Below the pieces are notes generated by a model. That model had not been told where the DNA came from. It saw nothing but the letters and a program-made list of their open reading frames with translations, and did not search any database. The position numbers and the translations under genes are program-made. A stretch of DNA of 37,687 bases from assembly GCA_046155505.1 (NCBI GenBank), contig JBJXFK010000283.1, positions 1 through 37,687 of the forward strand, given 5' to 3'. Position 1 is the stretch's first letter. Every line of letters starts with the position of its first letter. Source of the DNA: JBJXFK01 sp046155505 (GTDB taxonomy: Bacteria; Planctomycetota; Phycisphaerae; UBA1845; Fen-1342). This document shows, one piece after another, positions 31,380-37,687 of the stretch.

Positions 31380-32759
31380 ATGTCGAGTCGAGCCGATTTT
31401 CACTCACGATTTTCGCCGGCGTACCTCGCGTATTTCGGGCTGGCTGTCGCACCGGCGGTGGCGGGTGACGCTTCGATCGCCGGCGGTGCGCCGTGGCGGT
31501 TCGACTCGCGGCAGATCGCGCAGGTCGAGTCGGGCGTGTTCGGAATGTGCGTCGCCGATTTGGTGCCGGAGACGCCGGGGCCGGAGCTTGTGACCATGAC
31601 CGGCGATGGACGGGTGGTCGTGCTCTCGCAAAGCAGCGGCGGCTGGGTGCAACAGACGATTGCGTCGGGACTTGGGTCGGTTGACGATCCGCGCTTCCGA
31701 CCGACGATCGCGGTCGGCGACTTTCACTCCGGCTCGGCCGGCGAAGAGATTGTCGTTTCGTATTTGCTCGCGACGACGGTGGTGCGCCGAAACGCGCAAG
31801 GGACGTGGATCGGCGAGGTCATTCGCGATGCCGAAGGGCGGTTCGGTTTCTCGTGGGGAGTGCGAACGGGTGAGCTCGATTCGACGCACGCCGGCGAAGA
31901 GTTGATTCAATTGCACGAGGGGATTCTTGATTTCGGTTCGTTGATCTTAACGCGCGAGGTGGGCGGCGCTTGGGACGATCAGTGGCTGAGCTTCGGCGCC
32001 GTCCCCGGCCCGGTCATGATGGATGCGCGCGTGTTCGATCATGACGCCACCCACGCAGGAAATGAAATCTTCACGGTTACGGAGATGGGGCCGGCCGGAA
32101 CCATCATCCCACCTGACGCCGCGGGCGGTGAGTGGGAGTATCGCGCGTTGTGGAACGACTTCGAGAACGCCGGTTGGGTGATCGCGTTTGGCGACGTAGA
32201 TCTGTCGCAGCCGGGCGCGGAACTCGTTGTCGGAACGCGCTACCACACGCGCATCCTGGTCGCCAACGCGCAGTCCGGCGGTCCGGTCACGCCGCAACTT
32301 GTGCTCGATGCACCCACATCGCTGAAACTCGCGAACATGCTCGATGTCGCGGTCGCGCCACTCTCGCCTGCCCACGCTGGTGAGCAAATCGTCGGCGTTG
32401 ACTATACGGGCCGAGCGCATCTGGTCTGGCACGACCCACCGGGGTGGCGTTCGCAATTGGTACACAGCGGCGCAGATCCGTTACTGGCGGTCGCGATCGG
32501 CGACTTCGCGCCGAGCTGCCCGACGCCGCAGGTGGTGATCGCCGGGAATTCCGGTGCGTTGTGGCTGCTCACGCCGACGCCGGAGGGTGACCTCGATTCG
32601 AATCTGGCGGTCGATCTGGGCGATCTTGCGACGCTGCTGTCGAATTTCGGCATGTCGGCGGGGGCGCGGTACGAGCAGGGCGACGCGGACGCGGACGGCG
32701 ACGTCGATTTGCAGGATCTCGCGCGGCTGCTGCGAAACTTCGGCAGTACGTGCGCGTGA
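31380..32759 (+). CDS. Secreted FG-GAP-like propeller protein with dockerin tail
   Basis: 459 residues; GGAG lies six bases before the ATG. A signal-peptide-like N-terminus (about 1-29) is followed by repeats of the FG-GAP/VCBS type, with motifs such as CVADLVPETPGPELVTMTGDGRVVVL, IAVGDFHSGSAGEEIVV, RVFDHDATHAGNEIFTV, IAFGDVDLSQPGAELVVGTR and VAIGDFAPSCPTPQVVIAG. The end (from about 403) has two dockerin-like loops (GDLDSNLAVDLGDLATLL, GDADADGDVDLQDLARLL). Such propellers often bind other surface proteins. The first dockerin loop is degenerate at calcium positions (SNLAVD). Confidence 0.8.
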   Translation: MSSRADFHSRFSPAYLAYFGLAVAPAVAGDASIAGGAPWRFDSRQIAQVESGVFGMCVADLVPETPGPELVTMTGDGRVVVLSQSSGGWVQQTIASGLGSVDDPRFRPTIAVGDFHSGSAGEEIVVSYLLATTVVRRNAQGTWIGEVIRDAEGRFGFSWGVRTGELDSTHAGEELIQLHEGILDFGSLILTREVGGAWDDQWLSFGAVPGPVMMDARVFDHDATHAGNEIFTVTEMGPAGTIIPPDAAGGEWEYRALWNDFENAGWVIAFGDVDLSQPGAELVVGTRYHTRILVANAQSGGPVTPQLVLDAPTSLKLANMLDVAVAPLSPAHAGEQIVGVDYTGRAHLVWHDPPGWRSQLVHSGADPLLAVAIGDFAPSCPTPQVVIAGNSGALWLLTPTPEGDLDSNLAVDLGDLATLLSNFGMSAGARYEQGDADADGDVDLQDLARLLRNFGSTCA

Positions 32760-32859
32760 TTCTTGAGGCTGGCGGTCACGCCGCTCCGGGCGTGTGATCG
32801 CGTATGGCGGCGAGCGTTCAAAATGCCGAACGCCTCTTGTCTGTGTTGAGCATCGCCAT

Positions 32860-33183
32860 TTACTTCATCGTCCCGAGCTGCTTGAGCGTCTCATCCCAAC
32901 TCGTGTGGCGAATCGCGCGGTCGTCGATCCAGACATGGGCGATCGGCTTGCCCATGTGAATCGCGTCATAGGCCATGCCGTGGCGATCGAGCCAGTCTTT
33001 GGTCACGCGGTACTCGGCCCAGCCGCGGGCGGTGTAGATAATGATGGTGTTTCCGGCGGCTTTGAGCTGGGCGAGGGCCTCTTTCGCGCCGGGCAGCGGA
33101 TCGGCGAGCGGCCGATCAAAGACACGCTCTTCAGAACAGACGACGCCGTCGAGATCGACCATGATCGAGATGGGGGATTTCAT
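32860..33183 (-). CDS. Small HAD-superfamily phosphatase-like protein
   Basis: 107 residues from the ATG at 33183; the open frame above it is repeat DNA. HAD motif I is VDLDGVVC with Asp10 as nucleophile and Asp12 as acid/base. Motif II is IIIYTARGW (Thr near 51), a Lys follows in MGKP, and the WIDDRA motif gives the Mg-binding acidic pair. It lacks a cap domain, like small HAD proteins annotated as polynucleotide or capsule-type phosphatases. The substrate is unknown. It is followed upstream by a repeat-rich gap and the Asp-box protein gene on the same strand. Confidence 0.85.
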   Translation of the reverse strand: MKSPISIMVDLDGVVCSEERVFDRPLADPLPGAKEALAQLKAAGNTIIIYTARGWAEYRVTKDWLDRHGMAYDAIHMGKPIAHVWIDDRAIRHTSWDETLKQLGTMK

Positions 33184-33273
33184 ATCACGACTCGCTTGCA
33201 AGAGAAGTCCATGCGCGGACCGCGATGTCCGCGCGGCGGCATGGTAGCGGGAGCGGCGGCAGTCCGGGGAACG

Positions 33274-33313
33274 GGAACAAAGGAACCAAGGAACGAGGGG
33301 ACAACGGAACAAC
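33274..33313. repeat. GGAACNAN octamer array
   Basis: Five octamers (GGAACAAA, GGAACCAA, GGAACGAG, GGGACAAC, GGAACAAC) lie in the gap between two minus-strand genes. The unit GGAACCAA has no stop in any of the six frames. Confidence 0.82.
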
Positions 33314-33425
33314 GTCGAGGCACATCGCCGATGGAGCACCGCAGCCCACGGCGGCTTTCTTTCGCGCACCTGCATGACAACGCGATCGGCGGTCAGCAAG
33401 GCACCCGGCTTGCCGAAAAGCGACG

Positions 33426-34541
33426 TTACGGCTTCACGAATCGCACGCAATAGACCGGCGGCAACTGCGTCGAGATGGTCTGCCACGAATCGCCGCTGTT
33501 GTCGCTTGCCCACAGGCTGCCCGTGGTCGAGCCGAACATGAGCCGTTCGCCGGTTTCGTCCACGTCCAGTGCGTGGCGATACGTGAGGTCGTATGCGTGC
33601 TCCTGCGGCAACCCGTTGCGCAGCACGTCCCAGGACTTGCCGCCGTCGCGTGTGCGCGTGACGACGACTTTTCCATCGACCGGAATGCGGCGTTCGTCTT
33701 TGATCGCGGGCACGAACCAGGCGATGTCCGGATTTTTCGGGTGCACCGCCACAGCAAAGCCGAAGCCCGACGGCGGGACATCTTTGATCGGGTGCCACGA
33801 TTCGCAGTCGTTGGTCGTTCGAAAAATTCCGCAGTGGTGCTGCGTCCAATAGACGTGCGGCGCGGCGGGGCAGTGCGCGATGAGGTGCGGATCCTGCGAA
33901 TCGGGGTCGCCGGCGAGCTCGGGCGGCAGGAAGTCGGCGAGCATGCCGTGTGAGCAGACGCGCCAGGTCGCTCCGTCGTCGTCGGTGCGCCAGACGCCGC
34001 CGCAGGATACGCCGACCGTAATGCGTTTGGCGTTGCGCGGGTCGACGCAGATCGAGTGAATGCCGGGCAGGTCATAACCACCGCCGAACCATTTGCTGCG
34101 GGCGGGGTTGTCCCAGAGTGTGCGCATGATGCGCCAGGTTGCGCCGCGATCATCGGATCGGAAGAGTCCGCCGGGAATGGACCCGCACCACAGCGTGCCG
34201 GGTTGCTTGGGGCCGCCGGTTTCGAGAGCCCAGATTTGTTCGAGCGACCAGGGTCGCTCGGTCTTGCGCATAGGGTCGAGGTCGCTGACGCCGGCGGGCT
34301 TTTCGGGATAGACAGGCACGCCTATTTCTTCCCATGTTTTGCCACCATCGGCTGAGCGATGCAGCTTGGAGCCGAAGTGGCCGTGGCCGAGGGCGGCGTA
34401 GAGCGTGTTGTCGCGCGGATCGTGTAGGACGATTTGCACGGCGTCGCCCAGAAACGATGCGTGCGTGATTTTCCAGGTGCCGTTGCTGCGCGTGATCGTG
34501 AACAGTCCTTTTCGCGTGGCCACGTGCGCGAGATCGCTCAT
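33426..34541 (-). CDS. Asp-box (BNR) propeller protein, sialidase/VPS10-like
   Basis: 371 residues; GGAGG is eight bases before the ATG. No signal peptide is seen, so it is probably cytoplasmic. Five Asp-box motifs (SxDxGxTW) occur: SADGGKTW, SDDRGATW, TDDDGATW, TRDGGKSW and SDNSGDSW; TTNDCESW is a degenerate sixth. This spacing fits a six- or seven-bladed propeller. Proteins of this type are often annotated as exo-sialidase or photosystem-assembly-like, but the sialidase Arg triad cannot be assigned here, so no catalytic role is given. Confidence 0.82.
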   Translation of the reverse strand: MSDLAHVATRKGLFTITRSNGTWKITHASFLGDAVQIVLHDPRDNTLYAALGHGHFGSKLHRSADGGKTWEEIGVPVYPEKPAGVSDLDPMRKTERPWSLEQIWALETGGPKQPGTLWCGSIPGGLFRSDDRGATWRIMRTLWDNPARSKWFGGGYDLPGIHSICVDPRNAKRITVGVSCGGVWRTDDDGATWRVCSHGMLADFLPPELAGDPDSQDPHLIAHCPAAPHVYWTQHHCGIFRTTNDCESWHPIKDVPPSGFGFAVAVHPKNPDIAWFVPAIKDERRIPVDGKVVVTRTRDGGKSWDVLRNGLPQEHAYDLTYRHALDVDETGERLMFGSTTGSLWASDNSGDSWQTISTQLPPVYCVRFVKP

Positions 34542-34778
34542 CGGTCGAACCTCCGGCGGATGGAAAAGCCCGAAATTGATCGCGGCATTGTAGATGGAAT
34601 TGTTATGGGAATGCCAATGCTGCGCGGCGGCGACGTGACGAGTATCCGTCGCCCGATGGCTGCCGCGTCGCGCATCTCGTTGCTGCGACCACGCCTATCG
34701 CAATGCCCGCTATGCTGCGCGACATAAGACCGCGGACAGACGCCGCAAAACCGTTTCGGTCAGGCAGGTCTGGTGCGA
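34542..34778. other. Divergent promoter region, Asp-box gene and sigma factor
   Basis: About 230 bases between divergent genes. It should carry both promoters. No confident hexamers, operator palindrome or gene was identified. Confidence 0.4.
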
Positions 34779-35420
34779 ATGGTCCCCGCAGAGCGCAGTG
34801 TTGGCGCCTCCGTCTCGCCGCGCCCGCAATCCGCGCCGAGACTTTCGGAGGCCGAGTTCGCGAGGCTGTTTTCCGCCGCGGGTTCGACGCTCTATCTCGT
34901 GGCTGCGGGCATCACACACGACGCGGGCATGGCCGAAGATGTGGTGCAGGAAGCGGCGATCGTGGCCCTCGGCAAGCTGGATCAGTTCGAGGTCGGGACG
35001 AATTTTTCGGCCTGGATGTCGCAGTTGGTCCGATATGTCGCGTTCAACGTGAAACGAAAGGAACGTCTGCGGCGGGCGGGGCCGCTTGACGCACACGAAA
35101 TGGATCGAGCGTCGCGCGGCGATGAAGTTGCGTTTGACTGGGTGCACTTGGCACTCGGGAAGAGTCCGCAAATTCCCGCCGATCAGCCTGATTTTGACGA
35201 CAACATTATGGCGGCTCTCGGCAAGGTGAGCGACGTGGCAAGATCGTGCCTGTTGCTGCGAACGCTTGGCGATCTGGCATATTCAGAGATCGCTGCGATT
35301 CTCGCGATTCCCGAAGGGACGGCGATGAGTCACGTGCATCGAACACGGCTGCTCCTGCGAGACTGTGTGCGCGAATATGACCGCAATCCGAAGCGACCGG
35401 GCGGAGGGCTGAATTCATGA
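34779..35420 (+). CDS. ECF-type RNA polymerase sigma factor
   Basis: 213 residues from the ATG at 34779; a GTG two codons earlier (34773) is nearly as good. Sigma region 2 is FARLFSAAGSTLYLVAAGITHDAGMAEDVVQEAAIVALGKLDQFEVGTNFSAWMSQLVRYVAFNVKRK. Region 4 is DVARSCLLLRTLGDLAYSEIAAILAIPEGTAMSHVHRTRLLLRD, an HTH contacting the -35. There is no region 1 or 3, as in ECF factors. Its TGA overlaps the ATG of a membrane protein gene (ATGA), the usual arrangement of a sigma factor with its anti-sigma partner. Confidence 0.92.
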   Translation: MVPAERSVGASVSPRPQSAPRLSEAEFARLFSAAGSTLYLVAAGITHDAGMAEDVVQEAAIVALGKLDQFEVGTNFSAWMSQLVRYVAFNVKRKERLRRAGPLDAHEMDRASRGDEVAFDWVHLALGKSPQIPADQPDFDDNIMAALGKVSDVARSCLLLRTLGDLAYSEIAAILAIPEGTAMSHVHRTRLLLRDCVREYDRNPKRPGGGLNS

Positions 35421-36229
35421 ACGGCCCACACGATCGGCATGAACAGATCGAACAGTTCCTCGACGGCACGCTGCCGGCTGAGCATCGACGCGCCGTTCAG
35501 GATGCTGGGTCGGCGGGCGGCGAGATGCGGGACGAGTTGGTGCGGCAGGTGCGCGTTGATCGAGCGCTCGAGCGCATGTTCCCGATCATGACGGCGGATC
35601 GCGTGGCCGAGATTCTCGCCGCGGCGCAGGCTGCGCCGCCGCGCGAGACTGCTCCGGCGCGCGTGCGGCTCAACTGGTTCCTGCGGCTGCCGGGGTTTGC
35701 ACGGGCGGCGGCGATCACGCTTGTGGTCGGTATCAGCGGCGGCGGGGCGTATCTCTATTATGTGTCGTCGCAGCCGGTGGTGATTCGCCCGCTGGAAATG
35801 CCGACGATGATCACTCTGGCGGCGGCGTTTGAGAGCAAGATTGCGGGCGGGTTCAAACACGATTTTGAGTGCAAAAACGATCTGGAATTCGCGGCGGCGA
35901 CGTGGCGGCAGACTGATCAGCAAATGGTGTTGCCGGCGGAGTTGCCGCCCGACATCAAATTACTGGGCTGGTCGCGATGTCGATCATTGTCGTTCAGCAC
36001 GTTGATGCTGATGACGCGCATCGAGGGTCGCGAGGTGGCGATTTTCATGGATCGCAAGGGCAACGCCGCCAAGGCGGGCGATCCGCCGACGGGCATGAAG
36101 CTGCATCGGCGCGATTTCGGTTCGGCGGTGTTGTTTGAGCTATCGCCGTTCGACGATCCGCGAATGCTGGACAAGTTTATCGATCCGCAGATACCGATCG
36201 ACAAGTTGAACGAAGTCGCGGGTTGGTGA
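35417..36229 (+). CDS. Probable transmembrane anti-sigma factor
   Basis: 270 residues, ATG overlapping the sigma stop by four bases. The N-terminal 80 residues (HEQIEQFLDGTLPAEHRRAVQDA) resemble the sigma-binding part of planctomycete anti-sigma proteins, but no HxxxCxxC zinc motif is present. One membrane helix lies at about 95-117 (ARAAAITLVVGISGGGAYLYYV). The external part (about 118-270) has a WSRCRSLSFSTLMLMTRIEGREVAIFMDRKG region of unknown fold. The role is inferred from gene order and topology: it would hold the sigma factor at the membrane until a signal arrives. Confidence 0.72.
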   Translation: MNGPHDRHEQIEQFLDGTLPAEHRRAVQDAGSAGGEMRDELVRQVRVDRALERMFPIMTADRVAEILAAAQAAPPRETAPARVRLNWFLRLPGFARAAAITLVVGISGGGAYLYYVSSQPVVIRPLEMPTMITLAAAFESKIAGGFKHDFECKNDLEFAAATWRQTDQQMVLPAELPPDIKLLGWSRCRSLSFSTLMLMTRIEGREVAIFMDRKGNAAKAGDPPTGMKLHRRDFGSAVLFELSPFDDPRMLDKFIDPQIPIDKLNEVAGW

Positions 36230-36256
36230 CGCGGCAAACGCGAGGCGACGAGACAT

Positions 36257-36340
36257 GTAGCGATCGGCCCTCTGTGGCCGACGGTGTCCGAAGAGCAAGC
36301 GAGCAGAAAACGGCGTCGGCCGCGGAGGGCCGATCGCTAC
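36257..36340. repeat. 27-bp inverted repeat, two mismatches
   Basis: Left arm 36257-36283 (GTAGCGATCGGCCCTCTGTG...) pairs with right arm 36314-36340 around a 30-base loop. It lies just after the anti-sigma gene and may terminate that operon, although no T-run follows. Confidence 0.75.
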
Positions 36341-36527
36341 CGCGCCGTCTTTGACGGCGGCGCGGCGGATGAACAAGTGAGCCGTGCCCGTGGCGCGAGC
36401 GTGCAGGGATCCCCGCCCCTCGAAGGCGGCTCCTACCCCCAGTACTGCACGCTCGCACTGCGGGCACGGTCGCTCGTTTTGGTATCATGCTCGCGTGCGC
36501 CACGCGGCGCGAGGTGGTACGCGAGCG

Positions 36528-37217
36528 ATGAGCGAGCCGAAGCGGCTGAAAATCAACGAGATTTTTCATTCGGTGCAGGGCGAGGGCGCGCGCATGGGCA
36601 TGCGCTGCGTGTTCATTCGTCTGACCGGGTGTCACCTGCGATGCACCTATTGCGATACCGAATACTCGTTCTTTGAGGGCGGCTGGCGGACGATTGACGA
36701 CATCCTTGTCGAAGTGCGCGGCTTTCGCGCGCCGTCGGTCGAGGTCACCGGCGGCGAACCGCTGCTGCAACCCAACGTGTATCCGTTGATGAAGGCGCTG
36801 TGCGACGAGTATCCGCAGGTGATGCTCGAAACGAGCGGGGCGGTGCTCATCGATCAAGTTGACCCGCGCGTGATTCGCATCGTCGATTTCAAGACGCCGT
36901 CGAGCGGGGAGGTCGAGCGGAACGAGTGGGGCAATGTCGAGTTGCTGACGCCGCGCGATGAAGTGAAGTTCGTGATCGGTAGCCGCGCGGACTATGACTG
37001 GTCGCTCGATGCGATTCGACGGCATGAGTTGGAGCGGCGCTGCCCGGTGCTGCTTCAGCCGGTGTTTTCGCATCCGGACGCCGGTAATTTGCTGCTCGCC
37101 AAAGGGTATCTCGACCCGGCGGAACTGGTGGCGTGGATGCTCGAAGACAAATTGACAGCGCGGCTGAGTTTGCAGATTCACAAGTACATCTGGTCGGCGG
37201 CGGCGCGAGGCGTGTGA
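36528..37217 (+). CDS. queE: 7-carboxy-7-deazaguanine synthase (QueE)
   Basis: QueE is a radical-SAM enzyme that turns 6-carboxytetrahydropterin into 7-carboxy-7-deazaguanine for queuosine or 7-deazaguanine DNA modifications. The 229-residue protein has FHSVQGEG (13-20), the iron-sulfur motif Cys35-x3-Cys39-x2-Cys42 (GCHLRCTYCDTEY), VEVTGGEPLLQ for SAM binding, and VDFKTPSSGE. The ATG at 36528 starts right before the conserved MSEPKRLKINEIFHS. No queC, queD or queF is in the window. It appears to be transcribed alone; its neighbours are unrelated. Confidence 0.95.
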   Translation: MSEPKRLKINEIFHSVQGEGARMGMRCVFIRLTGCHLRCTYCDTEYSFFEGGWRTIDDILVEVRGFRAPSVEVTGGEPLLQPNVYPLMKALCDEYPQVMLETSGAVLIDQVDPRVIRIVDFKTPSSGEVERNEWGNVELLTPRDEVKFVIGSRADYDWSLDAIRRHELERRCPVLLQPVFSHPDAGNLLLAKGYLDPAELVAWMLEDKLTARLSLQIHKYIWSAAARGV

Positions 37218-37230
37218 GTCGCAGAAATGC

Positions 37231-37251
37231 AGAATGAAGAATGAAGAATGC
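37231..37251. repeat. AGAATGA heptamer array
   Basis: Two exact AGAATGA units and an AGAATGC, 13 bases after the queE stop, preceded by AGAAATGC. Another of the 7-base array types. Confidence 0.8.
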
Positions 37252-37284
37252 AAAACGTCTGCTCCACGAGGGAGGCGTGTGCCA

Positions 37285-37580
37285 ATCCGAACCCCGAGCG
37301 CGAGCGAGTGGGGTAAGCCGCGGCGGTGTGCAGAGCTGCGAATAGCGAGCAGCGAGTTGAGACGAAAAAAACCAATCGCATCGCGCCAGCGATCCGAACG
37401 CGACGCGCAAGCGAGTGCCCCGAGAGCGAGCGAGCGGGGTCGGGTGCGAAGAAAGCAGCCGAGGGCGGCAGCTCCACAAGGTCGCGCGCCACGCCGACGG
37501 CCGTTCGCGTCAGCATGCGCCGAGCGAAAAAACGGCGGAGGGCCGCGGTGCTCCATTGCAAAATGGTGGGCGGTGCCCCA
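37285..37580. repeat. Cluster of interspersed repeats after queE
   Basis: Contains a CCGAACCCCGAGCGCGAGCG copy (37285-37313), a GCGACGCGCAAGCGAGTG block (about 37389-37442), a GCAGCCGAGGGCGGCAGCTC copy (37455-37480, as in units A and B) and a GTGGGCGGTGCCCC partial palindrome. No gene is supported between 37218 and 37630. Confidence 0.75.
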
Positions 37581-37634
37581 TAAGCGTTAACTTAAGGATG
37601 GCCAGTTTGCGGTCGGTGCGGTAGCCTTCGATGC

Positions 37635-37687
37635 ATGAACGCCATGGAAGGCACAACCAGAGCGGACGAATGGAAACTCCTGAAACG
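37635..37687 (+). CDS. Possible partial gene running off the window
   Basis: An ATG at 37635 opens a frame (MNAMEGTTRADEWKLLKR) that reaches the window end. A second ATG at 37631 is open in another frame. There is no clear ribosome site and too little sequence to recognise. Confidence 0.2.
   Translation, partial: MNAMEGTTRADEWKLLK

Noticed and set aside
33184..33849. N-terminal extension of the HAD protein to 329 residues
   Set aside because: The extension is Arg-rich, crosses an octamer array and overlaps the Asp-box gene. The HAD fold starts at the ATG at 33183.
36230..36527. Gene in the gap before queE
   Set aside because: Only short frames through a 27-bp inverted repeat; none has a ribosome site or recognisable sequence.

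Overview
The window is GC-rich, densely coding bacterial chromosome. The best fit is a planctomycete, probably of the Phycisphaerae. That is inferred from three things seen here: five secreted proteins end in paired dockerin-like motifs of the form GDxDGDGDVDLTDLATLLxxFG; three small membrane proteins end in a CxxCG(Y/F)DLR...CPECG zinc ribbon; and the intergenic DNA is full of short interspersed repeats. No rRNA, tRNA, CRISPR array, transposase or phage gene was seen.

Layout. 1-5.5 kb: gatA; a secreted intradiol-dioxygenase/Ig/dockerin protein; a flavin-dependent halogenase-like oxidoreductase; a small Doc-type antitoxin-like protein; a chorismate-lyase-like (DUF98/UbiC) protein. 5.5-11.4 kb (all minus): serA, a zinc-ribbon membrane protein, a tandemly duplicated 88-residue gene pair, then paaD, paaC, two zinc-ribbon membrane proteins and paaB. 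This is a partial phenylacetyl-CoA epoxidase locus with no paaA in view. 11.5-14.2 kb: two secreted dockerin proteins, one of them a PQQ-type sugar dehydrogenase. 14.4-19.5 kb (plus): a TetR regulator with a paired operator, then an RND adaptor and an RND pump. 19.5-23.5 kb (minus): ribH-nusB-ddl-ftsQ and a polytopic membrane protein. 24-32.8 kb: a large secreted dockerin protein, an MscS-like channel with a triplicated periplasmic module and no C-terminal domain, an M24 peptidase, and two divergent secreted proteins. 32.8-37.7 kb: a small HAD phosphatase, an Asp-box propeller protein, an ECF-type sigma/anti-sigma pair, queE, and a repeat-rich tail.

The most unusual signal is repeat DNA in and between genes. 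Tandem arrays with 7- or 8-base units (GGATTTT, TCGATAC, GAGTNNC, AGTGNNN, AGAATGA, TCGCTTCG, GGAACNAN) occur at least nine times. The same 33-base GGATTTT array lies in frame inside two unrelated genes (the halogenase-like gene and paaD), where it adds peptide insertions of about 40 residues containing IQNPKSKIQNP. Another array supplies the last codons and stop of the tetR gene. Several units have no stop codon in any of the six frames, which may explain how the genes tolerate them.

All calls come from reading the sequence and its translations. No database search or structure prediction was run.
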